Positions 55,327 through 63,143 of a stretch of DNA of 64,000 nt are shown in pieces (the first letter of the stretch is position 1; every line of letters begins with the position of its first letter). Source of the stretch: Actinomadura litoris (GTDB lineage Bacteria > Actinomycetota > Actinomycetes > Streptosporangiales > Streptosporangiaceae); contig NZ_WOFH01000001.1 in the NCBI RefSeq assembly GCF_009733595.1, forward strand, positions 372,001 to 436,000, in the 5' to 3' direction. The notes under the pieces were generated by a model. It was not told the DNA's origin, made no database searches, and saw only the letters and a list, made by a program, of their open reading frames with translations. The translations under genes and the position numbers were made by a program.

Positions 55327-56505
55327 TTAGACCTGCTCGCCGAGGGCAAGAGGGCTGACGGTGCGGCCGTAGACGGAACTGATGACTTCGGCGACCACGT
55401 CGCGGTCTTCGGCAGGCGCGACGCCGAGAAGGTTGGCCACCGCCGCCTCAGGGCCCAGCACTGCGGCCATCTTCTGGAAGGCGATCAGTTCCCGTAGTTG
55501 CGGCGCCCAGCCGATTTCGCCGGTTTCTTGCCGATGGGCCAGGTTGCGCGCGACGCGGACGGCGCGCGGTTCGATCCTCAGCTTGCGAGCCAGGTCGTAG
55601 TCGGTCGACACCCGGATCTGTGCGGCGAACCGGGACGCCAATGCCTCGGTGAGCACGGCCCCGTGGACGCCGGGATTGTGCCCGGCCACCACGTAGAAGC
55701 CGTCCTCAGCGGTGATCGTTTCGCCCTTGTGACTCTTGACGGTGACCTGTCGTCGCCCGTCCATGGCGGGATAAACCACCGCCAGCACCTTCGGCGAGAT
55801 GAGGGTGGCGTCGTCGATGAGCAACGCCCGGCCCTCGGTCATCGCCGTGATCAGCGGCCCATAGACGAACTCGTAACCGCCGCCGGGCGCCTGGGTGTAC
55901 TCGCCCACGAAATCGGCGACGACGGTATCGCCGTCCCCTGCCACCGTGATCAGGTCCGGGAACGCCGCTTCGACCAGCGATGTCTTCCCGGTCCCCGGCG
56001 GCCCGTACAACAGGGCAGGGATGCAGGCTTCACGCAGCCGTTGTAGGGCCGCGACGTCCGGAAGGTTGGCCAATCGGCGCGGGTGATAGGTCTGCCCGTT
56101 CGGTCGTACCACTGGCCCTCCGACACTTGCCCCGCGTGTTGAGGACGTGCCGGAGGTCGGCGCGGGTGTGGCCTTGGAGGGACGTGCGGGCGGTGGCGTT
56201 CGGGCACCCGACGTGCCACCGGGTTTGATCGCCTCGCCGGTGGTGGCGGTGGCGCGGTAGCGGCGAGGCTCCTCCGACACCAGTTCAGCCTGCCCACGGT
56301 CGGCCAGCACCCTCAGCGCGTTCCCGACCGCGCCCGCAGACCGCTCCAGCTCCTTAGCGACCGCCCCTGGGGTGAACACGGCTTCCGGGCGGTCGACCAG
56401 GAGGGCGGCGACCCTTCGACGAAGTTCTCCTTGGCCGAGGCGGCCTCCGCCGCCGGGAGACGACACAGCGGGCGTTGCGGCTCTAGTGGTGGGAACGGTG
56501 GTCAT
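55327..56505 (-). CDS. MoxR/CbbQ-type AAA+ ATPase with N-terminal winged helix
   Basis: From ATG 56505 (GGAG eight bases upstream) the protein is 392 residues. A winged helix (ELRRRVAALLVDRPEAVFTP, KELERSAGAVGNALRVLADR) is followed by an AAA+ module with Walker A YGPPGTGKTSLVEAAF and Walker B RALLIDDATLI (second acid is Asp). VVAGHNPGVHGAV and RFAAQIRVST are the sensor motifs. It is the partner of the vWA protein. The winged helix is closely similar to the second one in the neighbouring gene. Confidence 0.85.
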   Translation of the reverse strand: MTTVPTTRAATPAVSSPGGGGRLGQGELRRRVAALLVDRPEAVFTPGAVAKELERSAGAVGNALRVLADRGQAELVSEEPRRYRATATTGEAIKPGGTSGARTPPPARPSKATPAPTSGTSSTRGASVGGPVVRPNGQTYHPRRLANLPDVAALQRLREACIPALLYGPPGTGKTSLVEAAFPDLITVAGDGDTVVADFVGEYTQAPGGGYEFVYGPLITAMTEGRALLIDDATLISPKVLAVVYPAMDGRRQVTVKSHKGETITAEDGFYVVAGHNPGVHGAVLTEALASRFAAQIRVSTDYDLARKLRIEPRAVRVARNLAHRQETGEIGWAPQLRELIAFQKMAAVLGPEAAVANLLGVAPAEDRDVVAEVISSVYGRTVSPLALGEQV

Positions 56506-56593
56506 GACGTGACTCCATGTGGTGCGTGGGCGGTTCGGCCGCCGGGGCGGGCAGCGGCGCCGCCCTGCCCCGGCGTGGTGATCGGTGCGTTTG

Positions 56594-57496
56594 TCAGCGG
56601 GACGCGGGTCGGGTGGAGGCGGCGGTGAACCGGCGCGGCCGTTCGCATACCAACGTCGCTTCACCAAGTGCGAACAGCCGGTCCAAGGCGTTGGACACCG
56701 CGCCCGCTGAGTGCCCGATGGCCTTAGCGACCTCGTTCGCCGTGAACGCTGCCTCGGGGTGGGCGGTCAGGTGGGCGGCGACCTTGGCGCGCATCTCACC
56801 CGGCGCCGAACGCGGCGCCCCGGAGGCGTTGCGCGGGCGCCCGTCGGCGACGATGCGCACCAGCCGCCGCGCCCGGCCAGAACCGCTATAGGCCTCCTCA
56901 GTGGCCGTCCGCGCCGCCGCCGGGTCGCCGCCGTCCAGGGCGTCCAGCGCGGCGCGGACAGCGTCCCGGATCTTGGTCAGCGCGTCCCGTGCCTCGGCTA
57001 CCGCCGCCGCGTCCAGACCCGCCTCCGCGTGCCCCCCGCCCCCGGTACTGCCGGTTGGCGGGACGGCGGCGGGGCCGGTGGGGTCGGTCGTCGGCGCGTC
57101 GGTGGCGACCGGAGGTTTGGTGTCGACGCCCCCGGTCAGTGCGCCGTCATCGGACACGTCCGGCGCCCCCTCGGCCGACGGACTGGTGTCGGTGACCAGG
57201 TGCCAGAGGTCGGGCTGACGCGTCCCGTCCTGGTGTTCGCCGCGTGTCCGGGTGGCGCGTCCATCACGCTCCAGCGCGTTGAGCGCACGCGTGACGGTGG
57301 CGCGGCTGACCCCCGACCTTTCTGTGAGCGTGGCGGCCGTGCTGCCGGGGTTGGCCCTTAGCGCGTCCCAGACGTCCCCAGCCGCCCCGGAGGGACGTTC
57401 TTCCGCCGTGGCAGCATCGGCGCGGTTGTCGACCGCTTCCGTGCCTGTAGCCCCGTTCCCGGCGCCGTCATTCGCGGGGATCATTTTCGTGGCCAT
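56594..57496 (-). CDS. Double winged-helix protein
   Basis: From ATG 57496 (GGGAG seven bases upstream) the protein is 300 residues. It has a MarR/GntR-like winged helix near residues 45-95 (DALRANPGSTAATLTERSGV, VTRALNALERDGRATRTRGE), a disordered Pro/Gly/Thr linker, a helical segment (ARDALTKIRDAVRAALDALD), and a C-terminal winged helix (EMRAKVAAHLTAHPEAAFTA, KAIGHSAGAVSNALDRLFAL) that resembles the MoxR N-terminus. It may be the regulator or DNA-tether of the vWA-MoxR module. Confidence 0.75.
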   Translation of the reverse strand: MATKMIPANDGAGNGATGTEAVDNRADAATAEERPSGAAGDVWDALRANPGSTAATLTERSGVSRATVTRALNALERDGRATRTRGEHQDGTRQPDLWHLVTDTSPSAEGAPDVSDDGALTGGVDTKPPVATDAPTTDPTGPAAVPPTGSTGGGGHAEAGLDAAAVAEARDALTKIRDAVRAALDALDGGDPAAARTATEEAYSGSGRARRLVRIVADGRPRNASGAPRSAPGEMRAKVAAHLTAHPEAAFTANEVAKAIGHSAGAVSNALDRLFALGEATLVCERPRRFTAASTRPASR

Positions 57497-58288
57497 TTCG
57501 TCTCCCATCCAATGTAACCGGCACCGGAATTTCGGCGCCGTTCCCGTTCATCGGGAGCTCGACCATTTCTCGATACCACGCCACGACGCAAGCACCTTTG
57601 GCGGCTTTCTATTCACCTCAACGGCTGAACACCCTAACCAATCCCACCTAGGACCACTAAACCCCGACTACGGCAAAACAGATTTTCCTCGTAGCCTGCA
57701 CAAAATTCTCGACACACGGACACCTATTTCAAGGTCCCGCTCGCCTCGAAGGGCGGCGCACTGAAAGGAGTCCCGGTTGAGTACATCGGGGCCCTCTTCT
57801 CAGGAAACGGCTGACTGGCCGCGTACCGCACGGCGGGCGCGAGGGCGACGTCGCACCCTTTTTCAACCCGGCCGTCAGGGCAGGCGCCGCATGCGACGTC
57901 AGGGGCCAAGGGGGCTCGGGCATCCAGTCAGGGCACCCAGCGGGGCAGGTTCAAACACCATCCGAAACGCGAACTATTACCAGGGGTCGTCCTGGTGGCG
58001 AGTCGGGGGCACCAACAGAATAGGCGGCACGCGCCGTGGCCTGCCCTGACACCGCTGGCAGTACCTTGGCTTCATAGGAAGAACCCCGAGAACAAGCACG
58101 AAAAGAAGGCCGAACAGAAGGCCGGAACCTTTCGGCGGGCACCCGGATATCGGCCACCCACCATGCCAGCTCCACACGACAGGAGACGGCCCCGCCGAGG
58201 GCCCGATAAGACGGACACGCCAGCGGAGCCGCAGCCTGAGCTCCTGACCCCCTACGAGGCCGGTGTGGTGATTCGAGACGGCCTCGCG
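57497..58288. other. Gene-poor interval
   Basis: No confident gene in 792 bases. The left end has lower GC than its surroundings. One plus-strand frame (57777-58049, TTG start) has AAAGGAG seven bases upstream and would encode a 90-residue basic peptide containing NTIRNANYYQGSSWWRVGG, but no homologous family is known to me. The region may hold the promoter of the double winged-helix gene. Confidence 0.4.
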
Positions 58289-58780
58289 TTACGACGCCAG
58301 CAGTCTGCTTTGCTGTGGGGCTGCCTGGATGGGGCGGCACAGGGCCAGCTCCGCCCAGACGGTGAAGCCGTCGGTAGGGCTGCCATACACACCGATCGCC
58401 GACGCCAACTTGGAGACCGTAAGCAGCCCGTAGCCGCTCACCCGAGGTTCACAATTGGGCGTCTCAGACCGGATCGTGGGAACACAGCCCCCGCCCAGAT
58501 CGGTCACCCCCACATAGGCGATCTCGTCCAGCATCACCTCCATGCCGAACCACCCGGGCTCACCCCCCGAACGTGAATGCCGTATCGCGTTGGCGGCCAA
58601 CTCCGACACCACAGCCGCCACGTCCGCCTCGCGCCCCGTTCCCTCGCACAAGGCCGTGACGAAGTTCCGCGCCACATGCACCTGGTCCGCCCGTCCCGGG
58701 TACGCCCGACGCCACCGCATCGGCTCGGCTCCCGACATCCATGCCAGGGCGGAAGCCCGGCTCCGGCTCAGCTTCTCCAT
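58289..58780 (-). CDS. ATP-binding (GHKL) anti-sigma-like protein
   Basis: From ATG 58780 (GGGGAG upstream) the protein is 163 residues. VVSELAANAIRHSRSGGEPG is the N-box of a HATPase_c/RsbW-type domain and YGLLTVSKLASAIGVYG the region of the ATP lid. The family includes anti-sigma kinases and many actinomycete orphan regulators. The G1 box is DLGGGCV-like. It is divergent from the sigma-like gene at 59262 with about 480 bases between, so partnership is possible but unproven. Confidence 0.8.
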   Translation of the reverse strand: MEKLSRSRASALAWMSGAEPMRWRRAYPGRADQVHVARNFVTALCEGTGREADVAAVVSELAANAIRHSRSGGEPGWFGMEVMLDEIAYVGVTDLGGGCVPTIRSETPNCEPRVSGYGLLTVSKLASAIGVYGSPTDGFTVWAELALCRPIQAAPQQSRLLAS

Positions 58781-59261
58781 CTTGCGCTCCCCCGTTGGTT
58801 CCGTTTGGGCCACGCCGAGCCACTTGATGGCCAGGCGCACCGCCGATCGGCCGCATTGACCCCCACCTCGTTACACGCCGTCAAGTCCCCACGAGCGCCG
58901 GCCAACGCAACCCCGTTTCAGCCATCTGAGGGAGTTTGTCTATAAGTGCGCCAACGCGCAGTCGAGGGCGTCATTGCATGAGGCCACCCGGCACCGCCGG
59001 TCCGGGGAGCACTCCAGGGCACAGCAGAGATTCTTTACCGAGAAGACGAACATCGAGGTAGCGGCACTTTTATGCACGCTGCTTGCTTTACCTTCGCCAC
59101 GTGCACACCGCATGCAGGGCGCGTCTCCGCAGGTCAGCGTGCTTTTGGGCCGATCATCAACACCTCGTACACACCCTGCACCGCCCACGGAGTGCTCATG
59201 AAGTGCACAGGGAGTGGCCGATACCTGACGCCATCAATCCAGCACGACCTTCGGAGGCGTC
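58781..59261. other. Divergent intergenic region
   Basis: No supported gene. It separates the ATP-binding protein gene from the sigma-like gene. CGGAGG at 59250-59257 is the ribosome site of the latter. No strong palindrome was found. Confidence 0.45.
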
Positions 59262-60059
59262 ATGCACGACCACCAGACCACCAACCAGCGTCCGAGCCCG
59301 CCTACCACCACCGGCCCCTACGCGGCGACCGCCCTGACGCTCGCCGACAACGCCTTCCGGCTGCTGACAACGGGACCCGACCCGCTTTCGGTGGATGGCA
59401 AGGTGCTCGGCCACGGCCTACCCGCTCGCGCCGTGAGCCTGACCGAGCTGCGGGAACTGCTACTGGAACAGGCCGCCTCCGACGAGCTCAAGGACACCGC
59501 GTGGCGCGAGCTCCTGCGCCAGGCGCGGACGGGGGATCCTGACTGGGTGCTGGGCTGCGTTGGTGTCGCAATGCCAGGCCTGAAGAGGACCGCGGCTCGG
59601 GTCATCCGATCCAGTCCGGACCAGCTCGTCGACGACATCGTCTCGGAGCTTCTGACCGAGTTCGTTGCGCAGCTGGCCCGCATCGACACCCAACGGCCGC
59701 ACATCGCCGCGCGACTCATGCTGTGGGCGCGCAAGGGAGCACTCCGCGCCCGCAGCCGGGAGTCCCGCGACATACCGCTTGCGCCCTGGGACCTGCCCGA
59801 CCGCCCAGCCGCTGCCGCCCCAGACCCGATCATGCTGGTACTGGACGCAGCACGGCAAGGGATCATCGACTCGGCCGCCGCGGAGCTGGTCATCGCCACG
59901 CGACTAGACGCAACGTCCGTCCAGACTCTCGCTCAAGCACGCGGCATACCCGCCAGCCGGCTGTACAAGCAGCGCCAGGCCGCCGAGGCCCGTTTGGTCG
60001 CCGCGATCAAGGATGGCCAGGTCTCCGCCATATCCGCCTCTCCCGCCTCCGCAATGTAG
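59262..60059 (+). CDS. Sigma-factor-like helix-turn-helix protein
   Basis: The 265-residue protein has the general plan of a sigma-70-like regulator: LKRTAARVIRSSPDQLVDDI with FVAQLARIDTQRPHIAARLM and LWARKGALRARSRESRDIPL in the middle (region-2-like), then a region-4-like end, TSVQTLAQARGIPASRLYKQ with RQAAEARLVAAIKDG. The recognition helix would be SRLYKQRQAA. It is followed after about 175 bases by a perfect hairpin and the lipoprotein gene, so it might control element transfer genes. Family assignment is by pattern only. Confidence 0.55.
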   Translation: MHDHQTTNQRPSPPTTTGPYAATALTLADNAFRLLTTGPDPLSVDGKVLGHGLPARAVSLTELRELLLEQAASDELKDTAWRELLRQARTGDPDWVLGCVGVAMPGLKRTAARVIRSSPDQLVDDIVSELLTEFVAQLARIDTQRPHIAARLMLWARKGALRARSRESRDIPLAPWDLPDRPAAAAPDPIMLVLDAARQGIIDSAAAELVIATRLDATSVQTLAQARGIPASRLYKQRQAAEARLVAAIKDGQVSAISASPASAM

Positions 60060-60234
60060 AGAGCAGCGGCGGCAACTCGCCTACCAACCCAGAGACTAGG
60101 CATTTCAAAACAAAGGGAACAAAAGGGAAGGCTAATCGAAACGCCTTGGTCTCTTGCGTACAAGGATTTACCCTTCTCGCGGTGTGATGTGGGAGCGAAG
60201 AACCTCCGTTGCACCTACGATCGCTCGACGTCAT

Positions 60235-60277
60235 GTTCGTAGTGCCGCCGCGAACGAACTGCGGCGGCACTACGAAC
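60235..60277. promoter_or_regulatory. Perfect 17-bp inverted repeat before lipoprotein gene
   Basis: GTTCGTAGTGCCGCCGC (60235-60251) is exactly complementary to 60261-60277, with a nine-base loop. It is 22 bases before the lipoprotein GTG and 12 before its GGAGG, so it would sit in the leader; it may be a terminator of the preceding gene or a translation control hairpin. Confidence 0.6.
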
Positions 60278-60299
60278 GATCATTCGATGGAGGTAGCGC

Positions 60300-60848
60300 G
60301 TGACGGAGCTCGGTCGACGGGCCGTCGCCACACTCTGCTATTTCGGCGCACTTGGCACGATCCTGATGCTTTCGAGTTGCGGAAGCAACGAGAAGGCAGC
60401 CGCCCTTCCATCTCTGACACGCCCTACGCGGATGCCAGCCTCTACGCCCAGTGCGCACGATGAGGAAGAAGTCAAGAAGGCATATACCGCGACCATCAGC
60501 CTTCTGGATCACGTGGACTCGCTACCGATAGCCGTTCGCAAACAGCAACTTTCGCAGTTCATGGGGGAGCCGCAACTTTCACGGGTCCTCGGAGGGATCC
60601 AGAAGAACCAGAGCGAGAACCACGCTTCCTACGGAAAGATCGTCACCCATATCAGGAGCCTTGAAATCACAGGAAACAGCGCCATCCTGCATGATTGCCA
60701 AGACTCCAGCAGGACAGGGCTTCTTGATGTCACGAGCGGAAAGAAGATCAATCGCGGCGTCAAAGAGGAGCGAGTCAAAGCGCACCTGTCCCGGGATAGC
60801 GGCCGATGGATAGTCACGGATATAGCTACTCTCGGCCAGGGTTGCTAG
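60300..60848 (+). CDS. Lipoprotein
   Basis: The 182-residue protein has a lipobox LSSC (Cys27) after FGALGTILML. The mature part is small and hydrophilic (VKKAYTATISLLDHVDSLPI, SLEITGNSAILHDCQDSSRT) with two cysteines in the second half (HDCQDS and C-terminal GQGC). ATGGAGG lies before GTG 60300. No family recognised. It is the first gene in a tight run that ends in the CpaF-like ATPase, so it may be part of a surface appendage or transfer complex. Confidence 0.7.
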   Translation: MTELGRRAVATLCYFGALGTILMLSSCGSNEKAAALPSLTRPTRMPASTPSAHDEEEVKKAYTATISLLDHVDSLPIAVRKQQLSQFMGEPQLSRVLGGIQKNQSENHASYGKIVTHIRSLEITGNSAILHDCQDSSRTGLLDVTSGKKINRGVKEERVKAHLSRDSGRWIVTDIATLGQGC

Positions 60849-60851
60849 GTC

Positions 60852-61622
60852 ATGCTCGCGTCTCTCAACACACCCTACATTCTTCTGAGTGCGACGTCTG
60901 CACTGAGTTCGTTTGCAGCGCCTCCGCCCCTGGATCCCATCCCACCAACCACGAATTCGCATAACTATTATTCATTCGGTGCTCAAGATGATGGCGCAAC
61001 AGGAGAGCCTGGCAGGCCACCCTCGCTACCTAAGAGCGGACATGGGTCCGGCGCCGAGTCGAATGCAATCGGGCCACATGACTGCCGGATGCTAAAGGAC
61101 GACGTGCAGGTGTGTACGCCGGTCAAGGGCAGCGACATAAAGAAGGTGTCTCCCGCCGAGTTGGCGTTGGTGCGATGGGCACGCATGCCCATTCCTGCAC
61201 CAAAGGTGCGAACGGCGCCGCCTCGTCGGTCCGAGGCGTTGGTGGGCCTGCCCGAGTGGTTCTGGGTGACGAATTGGCGGGCGGTGAGTGGTCGTGCTGC
61301 AGCTCGTGGAGTGTGGGTCGAGGTGACCGCAAGGCCACAGCGTCTGGTGATCGAACCTGGTGATGGACATCAGGTCGAGTGCAGGGGACCAGGCACGGCC
61401 TATAAGCCATCCCGCCCCGCGAGTTCGCAACGTACCGACTGCTCGTACACCTTTCCGCGCTCGTCAGCCCACGAGCCGGGCGGCGCCTATCGGGTCCGGG
61501 TGTCAGTGACGTGGGGCGGCACGTGGCGAGGGTCGGGCGGAGCGGGTGGGGTGTTGCCGCCGTTGACGCGTTCTCGGACCTTCCCGATGCCGGTAGCCGA
61601 AGCGCAGGGACTGTACGGATGA
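60852..61622 (+). CDS. Secreted/membrane-associated hypothetical protein of the Tad-like run
   Basis: The 256-residue protein starts with a likely signal peptide (LNTPYILLSATSALSSFAAP), then a Gly/Ser/Pro-rich disordered stretch, then a beta-rich domain (VGLPEWFWVTNWRAVSGRAA, VWVEVTARPQRLVIEPGDGH, YRVRVSVTWGGTWRGSG). Cysteines at DCRML/VQVCTP and VECRGP/TDCSYTF could form disulfides. It occurs in front of SAF/CpaF genes in actinomycete elements; no function is known. Its stop overlaps the next ATG (ATGA). Confidence 0.65.
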   Translation: MLASLNTPYILLSATSALSSFAAPPPLDPIPPTTNSHNYYSFGAQDDGATGEPGRPPSLPKSGHGSGAESNAIGPHDCRMLKDDVQVCTPVKGSDIKKVSPAELALVRWARMPIPAPKVRTAPPRRSEALVGLPEWFWVTNWRAVSGRAAARGVWVEVTARPQRLVIEPGDGHQVECRGPGTAYKPSRPASSQRTDCSYTFPRSSAHEPGGAYRVRVSVTWGGTWRGSGGAGGVLPPLTRSRTFPMPVAEAQGLYG

Positions 61623-62335
61623 GGGGTTCTGTGAAGCTGGATGCTGAGGCAGTGTCGAAGCCGTCTGTTTCGAGGTCGGCCGGTCCTTCTGTGGCTCCGC
61701 CGCTTTCGGGGCGGCTGATGCGGCAGCGGCGGCCAGGGTGGGTCGCGGCCGCTGTCATGTTGGTGGTGGTCGCGGTGCTGACGAACGTGTATCTGTTCCG
61801 GTCGGCTGGCAGTCGGGTGCCGGTACTGCGGATGTCGCGGGACGTCCCGGTGGGCCACGAGATTGTTCAGGCCGATGTCGGGGTGGTCCGGGTGGCTGCG
61901 GATTCTGCGGTGGAGACGGTGTCGGGACGGCAGTTGCGCGAGGTCGTCGGGCAGCGGGCGGCGGTGGGGCTCCGGCGGGGGACGTTGTTGGCGGCCTCGC
62001 AACTGTCGACGCAGTCGAGTCCCCAGCCGGGACAGGCGTTGGTGACGGTTCCATTGAAGGCCGGCTCTTTGCCGCCGGGATTGGCGCCGGGCTGGAGGGT
62101 CCGAGTCGTGTTCATCGCTGGAAGCCAGGACCAGGCTGCTGCCGGTCCCCCGCAGGGACGTGCATCGACGACCGCGCTGCGGGACGTGGCGGGGGTGATC
62201 GATGACGTGGCGGAGCCGGATGCGGAGGGCACCGTGACTGCGTCCCTGCTGGTGGCGGATTCCGAGAGCAGTACGGTGGCGCGACAGGCGGCGGCCGGGC
62301 TTGTTGTGCTCGTGGTGACCGAGAGGCAGGGCTGA
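61619..62335 (+). CDS. SAF domain protein (CpaB/RcpC-like)
   Basis: The 238-residue protein has one TM helix (WVAAAVMLVVVAVLTNVYLF) and an SAF domain (VLRMSRDVPVGHEIVQADVG, RLREVVGQRAAVGLRRGTLL-type; encoded as RQLREVVGQRAAVGLRRGTL). RcpC/CpaB modulate Tad pili or flagellar P-ring assembly. In this element it accompanies CpaE- and CpaF-like ATPases. An in-frame GTG at 61631 with GAGGGG before it is the alternative start. Confidence 0.75.
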   Translation: MRGSVKLDAEAVSKPSVSRSAGPSVAPPLSGRLMRQRRPGWVAAAVMLVVVAVLTNVYLFRSAGSRVPVLRMSRDVPVGHEIVQADVGVVRVAADSAVETVSGRQLREVVGQRAAVGLRRGTLLAASQLSTQSSPQPGQALVTVPLKAGSLPPGLAPGWRVRVVFIAGSQDQAAAGPPQGRASTTALRDVAGVIDDVAEPDAEGTVTASLLVADSESSTVARQAAAGLVVLVVTERQG

Positions 62336-62339
62336 GCCG

Positions 62340-63143
62340 GTGGCGTTGTACTGCTTGCTCTCGCCGGGAGGGTCGCCTGGGGTGACCACGGCCGCGTTGG
62401 GTTTGACGTTGACGTGGCCGGGGCGGGTCTTGCTGGCCGAGTGTGACCCGATGGGCCGCCGGGTGTTGCCGGGCTTCATGGCGGACCGGCTGCGGGGACC
62501 GGCGGGGCCGGGGCTGCTCGGTGTCATAGCCGACGCCGATCCGCACGCGCCGATCGCGTTGGAGCAATACGTGGTACCGATCGCTGAGGACGGGCGAGTG
62601 GAGCTGCTGCACGGCGTCCGTGATCCTCGGCACGGAGTTCGTCTGGGGCCCTTGTCGAACCGGCTGGCCCATGCGTTGAGGGCTCGGAATGGGGACGTGG
62701 TCGCCGATCTTGGCCGGGTCGGGGGTACCGACACCCCCTACGGGCTGTTGGAGGCGGCGGACGCGGTGGTCATGGTGCTTAGCGGGGCCTTGGCGCAGGT
62801 GGACGCGGCCGCTCCACGGTTGGAGTTGCTGCGGGGGTTGGTGCCCGAACGGGTGCCGTTCGGGTTGTGCCTGGTCGCGGACGGTGCCTACAGCGCAGCC
62901 GAGGTAGAGCGAGCGTTGGGGGTCCCGGTGCTGGCGGAGGTGCCGTACGCACCCGAGCATGCTCGGGTGCTGTCGGACGGGGCGCGCCCACGACTGACCT
63001 TCAAAACCTCGTTGTTGGTGCGGTCGCTAGGGGGATTGGGCCGACGCCTGCGTGCGGCCGTCAGCAGCTCGGAGATGGTGGAGGACGTCGAGGGGGATGC
63101 GACGCATTCGAGGGCCGCGACGACGATAGGCACCTCCCGGTGA
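62340..63143 (+). CDS. CpaE/ParA-like protein with degenerate P-loop
   Basis: The 267-residue protein has the ParA/MinD layout: a P-loop position LSPGGSPGVTTAALGL, then LLAECDPMGRRV, DVVADLGRV, and AADAVVMVLSGALAQVDAAA. The signature and catalytic lysines of KGGxGKT are absent (GGSPGVTT), so ATP hydrolysis is doubtful. CpaE/TadZ proteins place the Tad machine in the cell and often have weak P-loops. GTG 62340 follows a GAGAGGCAGG ribosome site; the stop overlaps the next start (GTGA). Confidence 0.75.
   Translation: MALYCLLSPGGSPGVTTAALGLTLTWPGRVLLAECDPMGRRVLPGFMADRLRGPAGPGLLGVIADADPHAPIALEQYVVPIAEDGRVELLHGVRDPRHGVRLGPLSNRLAHALRARNGDVVADLGRVGGTDTPYGLLEAADAVVMVLSGALAQVDAAAPRLELLRGLVPERVPFGLCLVADGAYSAAEVERALGVPVLAEVPYAPEHARVLSDGARPRLTFKTSLLVRSLGGLGRRLRAAVSSSEMVEDVEGDATHSRAATTIGTSR

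Noticed and set aside
57777..58049. 90-codon plus-strand frame with good AAAGGAG
   Set aside because: No recognised family and atypical composition; kept only as a note in the gene-poor interval.
58163..58576. Plus-strand frame opposite the ATP-binding protein gene
   Set aside because: Mostly antisense to a recognised GHKL-type gene, with no ribosome site.
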